Source: Planctomycetia bacterium (GTDB lineage Bacteria > Planctomycetota > Planctomycetia > Pirellulales > Thermoguttaceae). Taken from it: 64,000 nt of DNA. Of the stretch, positions 18,542 to 27,059 are shown in pieces. The stretch covers positions 6,700 through 70,699 of the forward strand of contig JAUNSU010000001.1 in assembly GCA_030539035.1 (NCBI GenBank), written 5' to 3'. The translations under genes were made by a program, and so were the position numbers. Under the pieces are notes generated by a model that had not been told where the DNA came from, did no database searches, and worked only from the letters and a program-made list of their open reading frames with translations. Position 1 is the stretch's first letter. Each line of letters opens with the position of its first letter.

Positions 18542-20068
18542 ATGGACACGAAAATTTTTGACCGGCTTGTGATTTTGGAAATGGCCAATAATCATATGGG
18601 CAGTATCGATCACGGATTGCGGATCATCGAGGAGTTTTCCAAACTGATCCCGGAATTTTCCTTTCGGCTTGCAATTAAATTTCAGTATCGCGATCTTGAT
18701 ACCCTGATCCATCCCGATTACCGTTCGCGGATGGATATCAAATACATCAAGCGGTTTTCGGAAACACGCCTGCGTCCGGAAGATTTTCTCCGCATGAAGG
18801 AAGAAGCGGAACAGCGCGGTTTTTTAACGCTCTGCACTCCGTTCGATGAACGATCAGTCGATCTTGTGATCGAACATGGTTTTCCGATCATTAAAATCGC
18901 GAGCTGTTCCTTTAATGATTGGCCGCTTCTGGAAAAGATCGCGAAAACTGATCGGCCGATCATTGCGTCAACGGCGGGTGTTCCCCTCGGCGAGATCGAT
19001 AAAGTTGCCGACTTCTTCGAACATCGGAAAAAAACGTTCGCTCTGATGCACTGCGTCGGAAGCTATCCGACTCCGGACAGCGAACTGGAATTGAATCAGA
19101 TCGATTTCTTCAAACGGCGCTATCCGGATGTTCCGATCGGGTTTTCGACCCATGAGGATCCCAACGCGTTGGATCCGGTAAAAATCGCGGTCGCCAAAGG
19201 TGCGGAAATTCTCGAACGGCATATCGGATTGGCAACGGATCAGTATTCTCTGAACGCGTATTCTTCTACTCCGGATCAGATCCGGCGTTGGCTGCAAGCC
19301 GCGGAAAGTACAAAAGCGATGTGCGGCGTTTCCGGAAAAAGACGATCCATTTCCGAAAAGGAAGCAAGCGATATTCGAGGATTGCAGCGCGGTGCGTTTA
19401 TTCGGGAAGGGATCCAGGCAGGACAGACCGTTCATTCGAAAAATGTGTTCTTCGCAATGCCAAACGTTCCCGGCCAGCTGATCGCAAATGATTTTTCCAA
19501 ATACTGCGCCTTTACTTCTTCAAAAGATCTTGCGCCGGGATCGCCTCTCATACTCGATCAGCTGATCCGATCCGATCATCGCGATAAAATCATTCATATC
19601 GTCAATGATCTTTGCGCTCTTTTGAAAGCGGGAAATATCAAATTGCAGGATAAACTCGATTTCGAACTTTCCCATCATCATGGAATTGAACATTTTTACG
19701 AATACGGATGTGCGATTATTACCTGTGTGAACCGGGAATACTGCAAAAAGATCATTCTGGTTCTGCCCGATCAGAAGAATCCTGTCCACGCGCATTTCAA
19801 AAAAGAGGAAACGTTCCATGTCCTTCATGGAGATCTTGATCTTACACTGGACGATGAGAAAAGAACGTATACGGCCGGAGATATCGTTGTGGTCGAACGG
19901 GGAAAGAAACATGGTTTCTCGACGAAGAAAGGGGTGATACTGGAAGAGATCTCAACGACCCATTATCCCAATGATTCGTATTATGATGATCCCGATATCG
20001 GCCCGACAGAGAGCCGCAAGACATTTATGACCTTTCACGTATCGTGGATGGACGGCGACATACATTAA
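18542..20068 (+). CDS. NeuB-family sialic-acid-synthase-like protein fused to SAF and cupin domains
   Basis: Domain 1 (residues 1 to about 265) is a NeuB/SpsE TIM barrel, the family that condenses PEP with an N-acyl-mannosamine-like aldose to make nonulosonic acids. Visible motifs are LEMANNHMGS, KFQYRD, CTPFDE, IKIASCSFND, LMHCVGSYPTP and a final ERHIGL. Domain 2 (about 275-345) is an SAF (antifreeze-like) domain, normal for NeuB. Domain 3 (about 370-490) is a C-terminal cupin with a His/Glu set (HAHFKKEETFHVLHG, GKKHGF, EISTTHY), reminiscent of metal-binding sugar-isomerase-type cupins. NeuB proteins are usually about 340-350 aa; the 508-aa length is due to the cupin fusion. It follows rfbH after a 169-bp gap and precedes a ThDP enzyme by 20 bp. 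The substrate is not known. Confidence 0.85.
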   Translation: MDTKIFDRLVILEMANNHMGSIDHGLRIIEEFSKLIPEFSFRLAIKFQYRDLDTLIHPDYRSRMDIKYIKRFSETRLRPEDFLRMKEEAEQRGFLTLCTPFDERSVDLVIEHGFPIIKIASCSFNDWPLLEKIAKTDRPIIASTAGVPLGEIDKVADFFEHRKKTFALMHCVGSYPTPDSELELNQIDFFKRRYPDVPIGFSTHEDPNALDPVKIAVAKGAEILERHIGLATDQYSLNAYSSTPDQIRRWLQAAESTKAMCGVSGKRRSISEKEASDIRGLQRGAFIREGIQAGQTVHSKNVFFAMPNVPGQLIANDFSKYCAFTSSKDLAPGSPLILDQLIRSDHRDKIIHIVNDLCALLKAGNIKLQDKLDFELSHHHGIEHFYEYGCAIITCVNREYCKKIILVLPDQKNPVHAHFKKEETFHVLHGDLDLTLDDEKRTYTAGDIVVVERGKKHGFSTKKGVILEEISTTHYPNDSYYDDPDIGPTESRKTFMTFHVSWMDGDIH

Positions 20069-20088
20069 AAAAAAGAAGGAAGTGATTT

Positions 20089-21882
20089 GTGGAAAAAGTT
20101 TCCGATTATCTGTTTCGTATTATCGCGGAAAAGACCTCTGTCCGGCATATATTCATGCTGCCGGGCGGAGGCTGTATGCACCTGGTTGATTCTCTCGGAC
20201 GGCGAAAAGATCTCTCTTATATCTGCAATCTTCATGAACAGGCCTGCGCCATTGCCGCGGAAGCTTACGCGCAGAATAATAATGAGCTTGGCGCGGTGCT
20301 GGTAACCGCAGGTCCCGGCTCGACAAATGCGATTACTGGAGTTGCCGGAGCCTGGATCGATTCCACTCCGCTTCTGATCCTTTCCGGACAGGCCAAACGG
20401 GAAGATCTGATGCTGAAGTACGGAGTCCGCCAAATGGGCATTCAGGAAGTCAATATTGCCCGGATTGCTGCCCCGATTACCAAATACGCAAAATGTGTTC
20501 TGGATCCCGATCAGATCCCTTATGAATTGGAAAAAGCGCTCCATTTGGCAACGACCGGAAGAAGGGGCCCGGTTTGGCTCGATATTCCCCTTGATGTTCA
20601 AAGCGCGATGATTGATCCGGATCGCCTTGAACATTTCGTTCCTGAAAAAGAGCCGGAGGATTCTGCGGAAGTAAATGCCGCGGCGGATCAGATCCTTGCC
20701 GCGTTAAAAGAATCGAAGCGCCCCGCGATTTATGCGGGCAACGGAATTCGCGCCGCTCATGCTGTTCCGGAATTCCTCGATTGGGCCGAATCTCTTCAGA
20801 TCCCGATCCTTACCAGTTGGAAGGCTGCCGATTTTCTTCCGGAAGATCATCCCCTCTTTGCCGGACGGCCCGGGATCGTCGCACAGCGCGGAGCCAATTT
20901 TGTCCAGCAGGGCGCGGATTGTCTGATCCTCCTTGGGACCCGTCTTGATCTTTGCCAAACCGGTTTCAATCATCCCTGCTTTGCTCCGAACGCAAAAAAA
21001 TTCGAAATCGATATCGATCCTGCGGAAGCCGGTAAACTGAATATGAAGCTGGAAGGCAAATTCGTTCTCGATGCCGGAAAAGTGATTCGCGCCTTGCGGA
21101 AAAAATCGGATTCGATCCGGGTCGATTACTCCGATTGGCTTCGTCAATGCAAGGCTTGGCAGGCGAAGTATCCTGTGATATTGCCCGAATATCTGAACGA
21201 GGAAAAAGCGAAAGTCAATCTTTACCATTTGATCTCCGTTTTATCCGATCAGTTGGGATCGGACGATCTGCTGGTGCCGGGAAGTTCCGGAGCCTGCGCG
21301 GAGATCACCATGCAGGCGATTAAGGTCAAAAGCGGACTTCGTATTCAGAATACGCCCGGTTTGGGATCGATGGGATTCGGACTGCCGGCCGTGATCGGAG
21401 CCTCTCTCGCGTCCGGAAAGAAAACCGTCGGAATTGTCGGCGACGGCGGACTCCAGCATAATATTCAGGAACTTCAGACGCTGAAGAATCTGGATCTTCC
21501 CATTAAATTGTTTGTTCTGAATAATGGAGGATACGGTTCCATCGTCAATATGCAGCGCGCCCGATTTCAGGGAAATTATGTTGCCTGCAATGAACAAAGC
21601 GGTCTTCATCTTCCAGATCTGGAACGGCTTGCAAACGCTTATCGGCTTCCTTTTATCCGGATCTCTTCTCCGAAAGATCTTGCGGATCAGGTTCGCCGGG
21701 TCTTGGAGAAGCCGGGAACGGTATTATGCGAAGTCGTTTCCGATCCCGATATTCCTTCTGCGCCCCGATTGATCACCGACACCTTGCCGGATGGCCGTAT
21801 GGTTTCCCGTCCGATGCAGGATCTTGCCCCTTCCATTCCGGAAGAAGAATTTCGTGATATCTCAAATCGATATTTTACTTGA
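20089..21882 (+). CDS. Thiamine-diphosphate enzyme, acetolactate synthase-like (YerE-like candidate)
   Basis: Three-domain ThDP enzyme of the acetolactate synthase large-subunit superfamily, 597 aa. The cofactor-activating Glu is Glu50 in LHEQACAIAAEAYAQ. The C-terminal ThDP/metal motif runs from GDGGLQHN (about 449) to LNNGGYGS. Housekeeping IlvB is possible, but the position directly after rfbF/G/H and a NeuB-like gene points to sugar chemistry. In Yersinia, YerE, an enzyme of this superfamily, transfers an acetyl unit from pyruvate onto C-4 of a CDP-4-keto-3,6-dideoxyhexose to build yersiniose. A similar two-carbon branching here is an inference. The start is GTG 20089, preceded by AAGAAGGAAG. 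It ends against the HAD phosphatase gene. Confidence 0.85.
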   Translation: MEKVSDYLFRIIAEKTSVRHIFMLPGGGCMHLVDSLGRRKDLSYICNLHEQACAIAAEAYAQNNNELGAVLVTAGPGSTNAITGVAGAWIDSTPLLILSGQAKREDLMLKYGVRQMGIQEVNIARIAAPITKYAKCVLDPDQIPYELEKALHLATTGRRGPVWLDIPLDVQSAMIDPDRLEHFVPEKEPEDSAEVNAAADQILAALKESKRPAIYAGNGIRAAHAVPEFLDWAESLQIPILTSWKAADFLPEDHPLFAGRPGIVAQRGANFVQQGADCLILLGTRLDLCQTGFNHPCFAPNAKKFEIDIDPAEAGKLNMKLEGKFVLDAGKVIRALRKKSDSIRVDYSDWLRQCKAWQAKYPVILPEYLNEEKAKVNLYHLISVLSDQLGSDDLLVPGSSGACAEITMQAIKVKSGLRIQNTPGLGSMGFGLPAVIGASLASGKKTVGIVGDGGLQHNIQELQTLKNLDLPIKLFVLNNGGYGSIVNMQRARFQGNYVACNEQSGLHLPDLERLANAYRLPFIRISSPKDLADQVRRVLEKPGTVLCEVVSDPDIPSAPRLITDTLPDGRMVSRPMQDLAPSIPEEEFRDISNRYFT

Positions 21883-21914
21883 TATATTTCCCTTTGACAG
21901 AAAATACAAAATCC

Positions 21915-22589
21915 ATGAGTCAATACAAAACCCTGTTTTTCGACCTTGACGGAACCCTTCTGGATACAGAAGGAGACATCAAGGCCTGTATGAGAGAAGC
22001 CCTGAAAGAGCTTGGACTTTCCACCGCCGATTTTATGCGTAATTTTCTGATCGGCCCGCCCCTTTTTGAAGTTGCGAAAGAATCTTTGCCCGACGCTTCG
22101 GATGAGATGATAGAGACGTTCATTCGACTTTTTCGCGATAAGTATGATCAGATCAATTATCCGCAAACGTTTATTTATCCCGGGATGGGCGATCTTTTGT
22201 CGTGCGCGAAGAAGAATGGACTCGCCCTTTATATTGCGACCAATAAACGGGAAACACCGACCCGGCGTCTTTTGAACCGATTCGAATGGACCGGTCTTTT
22301 CAATGGAGTCTATGCGGTCGATTCCTTTCCTTATGAAAAGAAGGGGAAGACGGGAATCCTTGCCCAGGCTCTTGCCGATCTGAATTGCCGCCCGGAAGAA
22401 TCCGTAATGATTGGCGATACAATCGGTGATATCAATGCCGGCAAAGATCTCGGACTTGCGACGATCGCTTTTGATCGCGGATACGGCGATCCGAATGATT
22501 TGAAGAACCTGAATCCTTCCCTTCAAACGTCCGACGCGGATCAGATCGCCCGATTTCTCGGTTTACGGAATTTTCCAAAACAGAATTAA
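21915..22589 (+). CDS. HAD-superfamily hydrolase (phosphoglycolate-phosphatase-like)
   Basis: Soluble phosphatase of the haloacid dehalogenase superfamily, cap type C1. Motif I is FDLDGTLLDTE with the nucleophile and acid Asp pair at residues 10 and 12. The helical cap follows, then motif II (ATNKRETPT), the Lys of motif III and motif IV GDTIGDINAG. About 224 aa, normal for the family. I prefer ATG 21915; a TTG at 21879 overlapping the preceding stop is the alternative. In this cluster it may dephosphorylate a sugar or nonulosonate phosphate, as KDN-9-phosphate phosphatase does beside a NeuB homologue in Bacteroides. HAD specificity cannot be read from sequence alone. The methyltransferase gene starts 10 bp downstream. 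Confidence 0.87.
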   Translation: MSQYKTLFFDLDGTLLDTEGDIKACMREALKELGLSTADFMRNFLIGPPLFEVAKESLPDASDEMIETFIRLFRDKYDQINYPQTFIYPGMGDLLSCAKKNGLALYIATNKRETPTRRLLNRFEWTGLFNGVYAVDSFPYEKKGKTGILAQALADLNCRPEESVMIGDTIGDINAGKDLGLATIAFDRGYGDPNDLKNLNPSLQTSDADQIARFLGLRNFPKQN

Positions 22590-22599
22590 GGGATCATAA

Positions 22600-23730
22600 A
22601 TGGATAAATGCCGAATTTGCGGAAAAGATTTTTACCCGGATCCGCTTCTCGAACTGCTGAACATGCCCGCCGCTGCCCAGAATTTCCCAGTTTGGGAAAC
22701 TTTGGATCAGGATCGGGGAATCGCAATGAACGTGCGGCAATGCTCCGGATGCGGTGTCGTTCAAATCGATTCCGAGCCCGTTCCTTATTATCGGGAAGTG
22801 ATCCGCGCCTCCGCTTATTCGCCGGAAATGAAATCCTTCCGTTTAAAACAGTTCGCCGATTGGGTCAAAAAATACGATCTCCAGAACAAAAAAGTCCTTG
22901 AAGCTGGGTGCGGAAAAGGGGAATATCTGGATCTGATGAGTCAATCGGGACCTCGATGTTTTGGAACGGAATATTCGTCCGAATCCGTTCAGATCTGCAA
23001 GGAAAAAGGACTCAACGTTCAAAAAGTTTTTTTTGAAAAGGGATGCGAAGATCTCTCCGAAGCCCCTTTTGACGCCTTTTTTATTCTGAACTGGCTGGAG
23101 CATATTCCGGATCTTTCGATTTTTTTGAAAATTCTTTCGAATCAGCTGATTCCGGAAGCGCCCGGCTTGATCGAAGTTCCGAATTACGATATGATTAAAC
23201 AGAATGGTTTATTGACTGAATTTACCGCGGAACATTTATATTATTTTACGGAATCGACGCTGGAAGGGACCCTTGCGGCGCATGGATTCGATGTCCAGGA
23301 ATACCGATCCGTTTGGGATCATTATATCCTTTCCGCGGAAGTTCGAAAACGCAGACAGGATGATCCAAACCGATTTTCCGATCAGAAAAAAAAGATCAAT
23401 TCCCAGGTGCGCGGATTCCTTTCACGCTATCCGAAAACGGTCGTTTGGGGAGCAGGACATCAGTCCTTAATGGTTCTCGCAATGCTGGGCCTTACTGAAA
23501 ACGAGATCCGATACGTAATCGATTCCGCTCCGGTCAAGCAGGGAAAATTCACGTTCGTCTCCCATCTTCCGATCGTTGATCCCTCGTATCTGGAATCCGA
23601 TCCGCCCGACGCGGTAATGATTATGTGCGCAGGATATTCGGACGAAGTTGTTCGAATGATTCGAAAAAAACAGGGAAACCGTTTTGCTTTGGCCATTATG
23701 AGAGAAAACGGACTGGAAGAACAATGTTGA
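22600..23730 (+). CDS. Zinc-binding SAM-dependent sugar C-methyltransferase (NovU/TylC3-like)
   Basis: Class I S-adenosylmethionine methyltransferase with the three-part layout of nucleotide-sugar C-methyltransferases. The N-terminal zinc site uses Cys4, Cys7, Cys48 and Cys51. The Rossmann SAM domain has VLEAGCGKGEYL near residue 100 and NWLEHIPD. A second C-terminal Rossmann-like domain has VVWGAGHQSLM near 285. Relatives such as TylC3, NovU and EvaC add a methyl branch next to the keto group of nucleotide-linked deoxysugars, which agrees with the CDP-4-keto sugar made by RfbF/G/H. Length (376 aa) is slightly below the usual 400-410. It lies 10 bp after the HAD gene and 50 bp before the radical SAM gene. 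Confidence 0.85.
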   Translation: MDKCRICGKDFYPDPLLELLNMPAAAQNFPVWETLDQDRGIAMNVRQCSGCGVVQIDSEPVPYYREVIRASAYSPEMKSFRLKQFADWVKKYDLQNKKVLEAGCGKGEYLDLMSQSGPRCFGTEYSSESVQICKEKGLNVQKVFFEKGCEDLSEAPFDAFFILNWLEHIPDLSIFLKILSNQLIPEAPGLIEVPNYDMIKQNGLLTEFTAEHLYYFTESTLEGTLAAHGFDVQEYRSVWDHYILSAEVRKRRQDDPNRFSDQKKKINSQVRGFLSRYPKTVVWGAGHQSLMVLAMLGLTENEIRYVIDSAPVKQGKFTFVSHLPIVDPSYLESDPPDAVMIMCAGYSDEVVRMIRKKQGNRFALAIMRENGLEEQC

Positions 23731-23780
23731 CAAAGGATTTTTAATCAGTTCCTTAATGTTTTATTTTAAAGGAAAACAAT

Positions 23781-24845
23781 ATGCCGGAAAATTTAAATTC
23801 AGTAGAACAGGGCCGCCGCAATTATCTCAAAGAGACCAAGCCCCGTGTGTATGAAAAAGTATCGCACTTTTCAGAGAAAATCGCGAGGGGAGAAAGTATT
23901 GCGATTATTCAGTTTCAATACGACTTTACCTGTAATTTGCGCTGCCAGCATTGTTCGGTCAAGCGTTTTCAGGGAAAAAAGGATGCGCGTTTTTTTACTC
24001 TCGATGATGTAAGGGAACTCAGCCGGCAGGCCGATGAACTCGGGTTGGCGAACTTCGTGATCACCGGCGGGGAACCGCTCGTCTTTCCTGATTTCGATCA
24101 GCTGGTCGAAGCGATTGATCCGCAAAAATTCTATATCGTGAGTGATTCGAACGGATGGTTCCTGGATGCCGAACGCGCAAAACATCTTAAGAGTATTGGT
24201 GTCGACAAGATCCAGCTGAGCCTGGACAGTCTGGATCCTCAAGAACATGATTCCTTCCGACGGCATGATGGATCGCACGCAAGGGCGCTCCGGGCCATTG
24301 ACGCCTCTCTCGATGCCGGACTGAACATCATTCTTTCGACCGTGGTGACCCATCAGAGAATTCATTCTGAAGAATTTATCGAATATCTGGAGTTTGCGAA
24401 ATCCAAAGGGGTGGGAACCTTCGTTACCTACGCCAAACCGGTCGGATCCTGGGAAGGAAAATTCGATATGCTCGTTACCAAAGAAGATATGGACTTCATG
24501 AGGAATGTCCTGGAGAAGAAGTATAATGTCTTTACCCATCTTACTCCCTCTTATGGACTGGATCTCGGCTGCATTGCTGTAAAGCGGATGATCTCCATTA
24601 CAAAATACGGCGATGTAATGCCCTGTCCTTACATTCATACATCGCTTGGAAATTTCTTTAAGGAACCGCTGAAGGATATTATCGAACGCGGTCTGAATAT
24701 TCGATTTTTCGGTGAACATGTTGATACATGTCTGATCGCGCAGGATCGGGACTTTATCAATAAATACATCGTTCCAACGTATTCGAAGACCCTTCCTGTT
24801 CCTTATGATCAGATCTTTTCGGGAGAAGATATGATCCGAAAATAA
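23781..24845 (+). CDS. Radical SAM protein with SPASM-like C-terminus
   Basis: The radical-SAM [4Fe-4S] motif is CNLRCQHC (Cys51, Cys55, Cys58), followed by the SAM-binding GGEP motif in VITGGEPLVFPD. The C-terminus contains CIAVKRM...VMPCPYIHTSLGNF, a twitch/SPASM-like segment that could hold an extra cluster, plus one later Cys (DTCLIAQD). The 354-aa length fits radical SAM enzymes with a partial SPASM. No peptide precursor gene is nearby, so a RiPP role is unlikely. The setting in a glycan cluster suggests sugar or lipid-carrier modification (deoxygenation, epimerisation or deamination), but the reaction is unknown. AAAGGA eight bases before the ATG is a clear ribosome-binding site. Confidence 0.85.
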   Translation: MPENLNSVEQGRRNYLKETKPRVYEKVSHFSEKIARGESIAIIQFQYDFTCNLRCQHCSVKRFQGKKDARFFTLDDVRELSRQADELGLANFVITGGEPLVFPDFDQLVEAIDPQKFYIVSDSNGWFLDAERAKHLKSIGVDKIQLSLDSLDPQEHDSFRRHDGSHARALRAIDASLDAGLNIILSTVVTHQRIHSEEFIEYLEFAKSKGVGTFVTYAKPVGSWEGKFDMLVTKEDMDFMRNVLEKKYNVFTHLTPSYGLDLGCIAVKRMISITKYGDVMPCPYIHTSLGNFFKEPLKDIIERGLNIRFFGEHVDTCLIAQDRDFINKYIVPTYSKTLPVPYDQIFSGEDMIRK

Positions 24846-24921
24846 ACCGGTTCCGGCAATTTGTTTTTAGTGTCCGAAAGTTTTCTCAGAAAAGTATTGT
24901 TTTATCGATCAGGAAAATATC

Positions 24922-25887
24922 ATGTCCGATGAAAAGAAAAAAATGATCAGTGTATCGACCGGCTGTTTTAATGAGAAAGATAATATTCCGGAATTTTATG
25001 AAAGAATAAAAAAGATCTTCGAACAGCATCCGCAGTACGATTGGGAAATGGTAATCAGCGATAATTGCTCCACGGACGGAACACGGGAATTGCTTAGGGA
25101 CATTGCCGCAAAAGATAAACGTGTTCGTGTGATTTTGAATTCGAGAAATTTCGGCCAGCTTCGATCCCCTTACAATTCCATTTTACATACACGGGGAGAC
25201 GCCGTATTCATTTTGGTATCGGATCTTCAGGAGCCGCCCGAGATGCTTCATGAGTTTATCAAAAAGTGGGAAGAAGGATATAAAGTCGTTTGCGGAGTTC
25301 GGTCGGGCACAAAAGAAAATTTTCTGATGGCGGCCCTGCGCGGTATTTATTACCGGCTGCTGAGTTTCTTTTCCGATGAGATCAAAGTTGTCCGATATTA
25401 TACCGGATTCGGACTGTATGATCGACAGGCGATTGATGCGCTGAAATCTTTTCATGAACCGTATCCTTATTTAAGGGGGATTTTATCCGAAGTCGGATTT
25501 TCCCGAATTGAGATCCCTTTTGTTCAGGAGCGGCGAAAAGCGGGAAGAACGAAAAACAACTTTTTTTCCCTGTATGATGTCGCAATGACCGGATTTGTCA
25601 ATCATACGAAGTTCCCTCTTCGAATGGCTGTCTTTTTCGGATTTATTACTGCGTTTATCAGTTTTCTTATTGCGCTGGGATATCTGATCGTCAAGCTCAT
25701 TTATTGGGATTCGTTTTCTTTTGGATTTGCGCCGCTCATGATCGGATTATTCTTTTTCGCGTCGATTCAGCTGATCTTTATTGGCATTATCGGGGAATAC
25801 GTCGGCGCGATATGGACCCAGGTAAAAGATCGGCCTTTGGTGATCGAAGAGGAACGGATCAACTTTGACGAAGAGAGCAAGGAATAA
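24922..25887 (+). CDS. Membrane-anchored family 2 glycosyltransferase (DPM1/GtrB-like)
   Basis: Inverting GT-A glycosyltransferase. The nucleotide-sugar site includes DNCSTDGT (residues 47-54) and the metal/acid motif SDLQEPP (100-106), the form typical of polyprenyl-phosphate glycosyltransferases such as DPM1/GtrB/ArnC. Two C-terminal transmembrane helices (about 233-258 and 266-290) place it in the inner membrane with the catalytic domain in the cytoplasm. The likely job is to load a sugar onto undecaprenyl phosphate or a lipid-linked glycan. It is the last gene of the cluster, and repeat-rich DNA follows. No flippase or polymerase gene is adjacent. Confidence 0.92.
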   Translation: MSDEKKKMISVSTGCFNEKDNIPEFYERIKKIFEQHPQYDWEMVISDNCSTDGTRELLRDIAAKDKRVRVILNSRNFGQLRSPYNSILHTRGDAVFILVSDLQEPPEMLHEFIKKWEEGYKVVCGVRSGTKENFLMAALRGIYYRLLSFFSDEIKVVRYYTGFGLYDRQAIDALKSFHEPYPYLRGILSEVGFSRIEIPFVQERRKAGRTKNNFFSLYDVAMTGFVNHTKFPLRMAVFFGFITAFISFLIALGYLIVKLIYWDSFSFGFAPLMIGLFFFASIQLIFIGIIGEYVGAIWTQVKDRPLVIEEERINFDEESKE

Positions 25888-25990
25888 AAACGGCAAGCGC
25901 CGGAGGGCCTCCCCGAAAAACGTGAATTCTTTATAAACGATGATCACCCATTAAACCGGGGAAGCGGAAAAAACGTTGCTTTTTGAATAC

Positions 25991-26090
25991 GGTTGGAATT
26001 CGAACGCTGGGACGGTGCCCATCTTGGGCACCCGGCGGCGGAGCCGCCGTAGGGACAGGATGCAGGCTGCATCACTCGCTAATCACTAAT
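25991..26090. repeat. Dispersed intergenic repeat (family B), with hairpins
   Basis: A GC-rich block containing GGTGCCCATCTTGGGCACC (perfect hairpin), CGGCGGCGGAGCCGCCG and TAATCACTAAT. On the opposite strand the same order of motifs recurs at 61969-62018 and 62307-62368 (…CGCCGGGTG…CACCCTCCCA[AG]CGCTCGGATT…). It lies between the convergent GT2 and regulator genes; the rest of 25888-26129 holds no gene. Confidence 0.7.
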
Positions 26091-26129
26091 AAAGGGGTTC
26101 ATCCGGGATTGATATTCACCATTTCAATT

Positions 26130-27059
26130 TCAGAGTAATCCAAGTTTGTGCATTCGGGCGCGAAGGGTATTGGGGTGAATCGCCAACAATTGCGCCGCGC
26201 CCTGATCGCCGTCGATCCTGCCATGGGATTTTTCAAGCGCTTTGCGAATGTGATCTCTCATCGCATCGTCCAATGTCGGAAAAGAATCGTCTTCCTTTTC
26301 TTTCGTTGACGGAATGATCGGCGATTCTTCCGAATCTTCCGCGGATTCCTCCGAAAGCGCTTCCGAAATCGCAAGCCGCTGGCCCCGTCCTGAAAGAAGT
26401 GCGCGGTAAAGGACTCTGTTCAGCTGTTCATGATTTTCCGGCCAATCGAAATCACACAGAATTCGATATTCATTTTTCGTGAGAGGGAGAACCGGAAGAG
26501 CCAAGAGCTCCGCGTTGCAAGCAAGATACCGGTCGATCAGACGCGGAAGCTCCAAAGGACGATCTTTCAATGAAGGAATCCGAATCGGCCAGGAGAGTAT
26601 TTCATGCTCGAAAACAGACAGATCTTCGGCTAAAGAGGATTCGATCGGATTGCGAAAGGAAATAATAAACCGAATGTCCGTATTTTCTTTTGTACTCAAA
26701 TAAGGAAGAATTCCGGTTTTCAGCCCATCAGATAAAAGATCTGCGTTTTCAAGGAACAGAGTTCCTCCCCAAGTTTGCCGCAATCGGCCGGGAAGATGAT
26801 CTGTTCCTGGATCTCCGAAAAGAAGAGACCGGCAGTCCTGATCCGAATAAAGAGAACAATCGAATCGATGATAAGGGAAAAGTTTGCGGCAGGACCGATC
26901 ATGAATGATTCGGGCAATTCCGTTTTTATCCGTTCCCGGCGCTCCGATCAGGAACACCGGAACATCGGATGATGCGGCAATTCGAATTCGGGAACGAACC
27001 GAATTACCGCAAAAAGAATACGATCCCTTATTATCGGGAGGCAAGAACGGATTTTTCAT
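26130..27059 (-). CDS. Degenerate AAA+ enhancer-binding-type regulator with Fis-like HTH
   Basis: Resembles the central and C-terminal parts of NtrC-family activators, but key residues are changed. The Walker A region is GAPGTDKN (about 39-46; the Gly before Lys is Asp). The sigma-54-contacting GAFTGA loop is missing (FGDPGTDHLPGRLRQ). Walker B reads TLFLENADLL where LFLDEI is expected. The C-terminal helix-turn-helix (GAAQLLAIHPNTLRARMHKLGLL) is intact. No receiver or GAF domain precedes it. It is therefore probably a DNA-binding regulator without sigma-54 activation, comparable in logic to TyrR. I chose ATG 27059, which overlaps the 3' end of rhaA by 29 bp; the longer 27218 start would lie deep inside rhaA. 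Control of rhamnose metabolism is a guess from position. Confidence 0.75.
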   Translation of the reverse strand: MKNPFLPPDNKGSYSFCGNSVRSRIRIAASSDVPVFLIGAPGTDKNGIARIIHDRSCRKLFPYHRFDCSLYSDQDCRSLLFGDPGTDHLPGRLRQTWGGTLFLENADLLSDGLKTGILPYLSTKENTDIRFIISFRNPIESSLAEDLSVFEHEILSWPIRIPSLKDRPLELPRLIDRYLACNAELLALPVLPLTKNEYRILCDFDWPENHEQLNRVLYRALLSGRGQRLAISEALSEESAEDSEESPIIPSTKEKEDDSFPTLDDAMRDHIRKALEKSHGRIDGDQGAAQLLAIHPNTLRARMHKLGLL

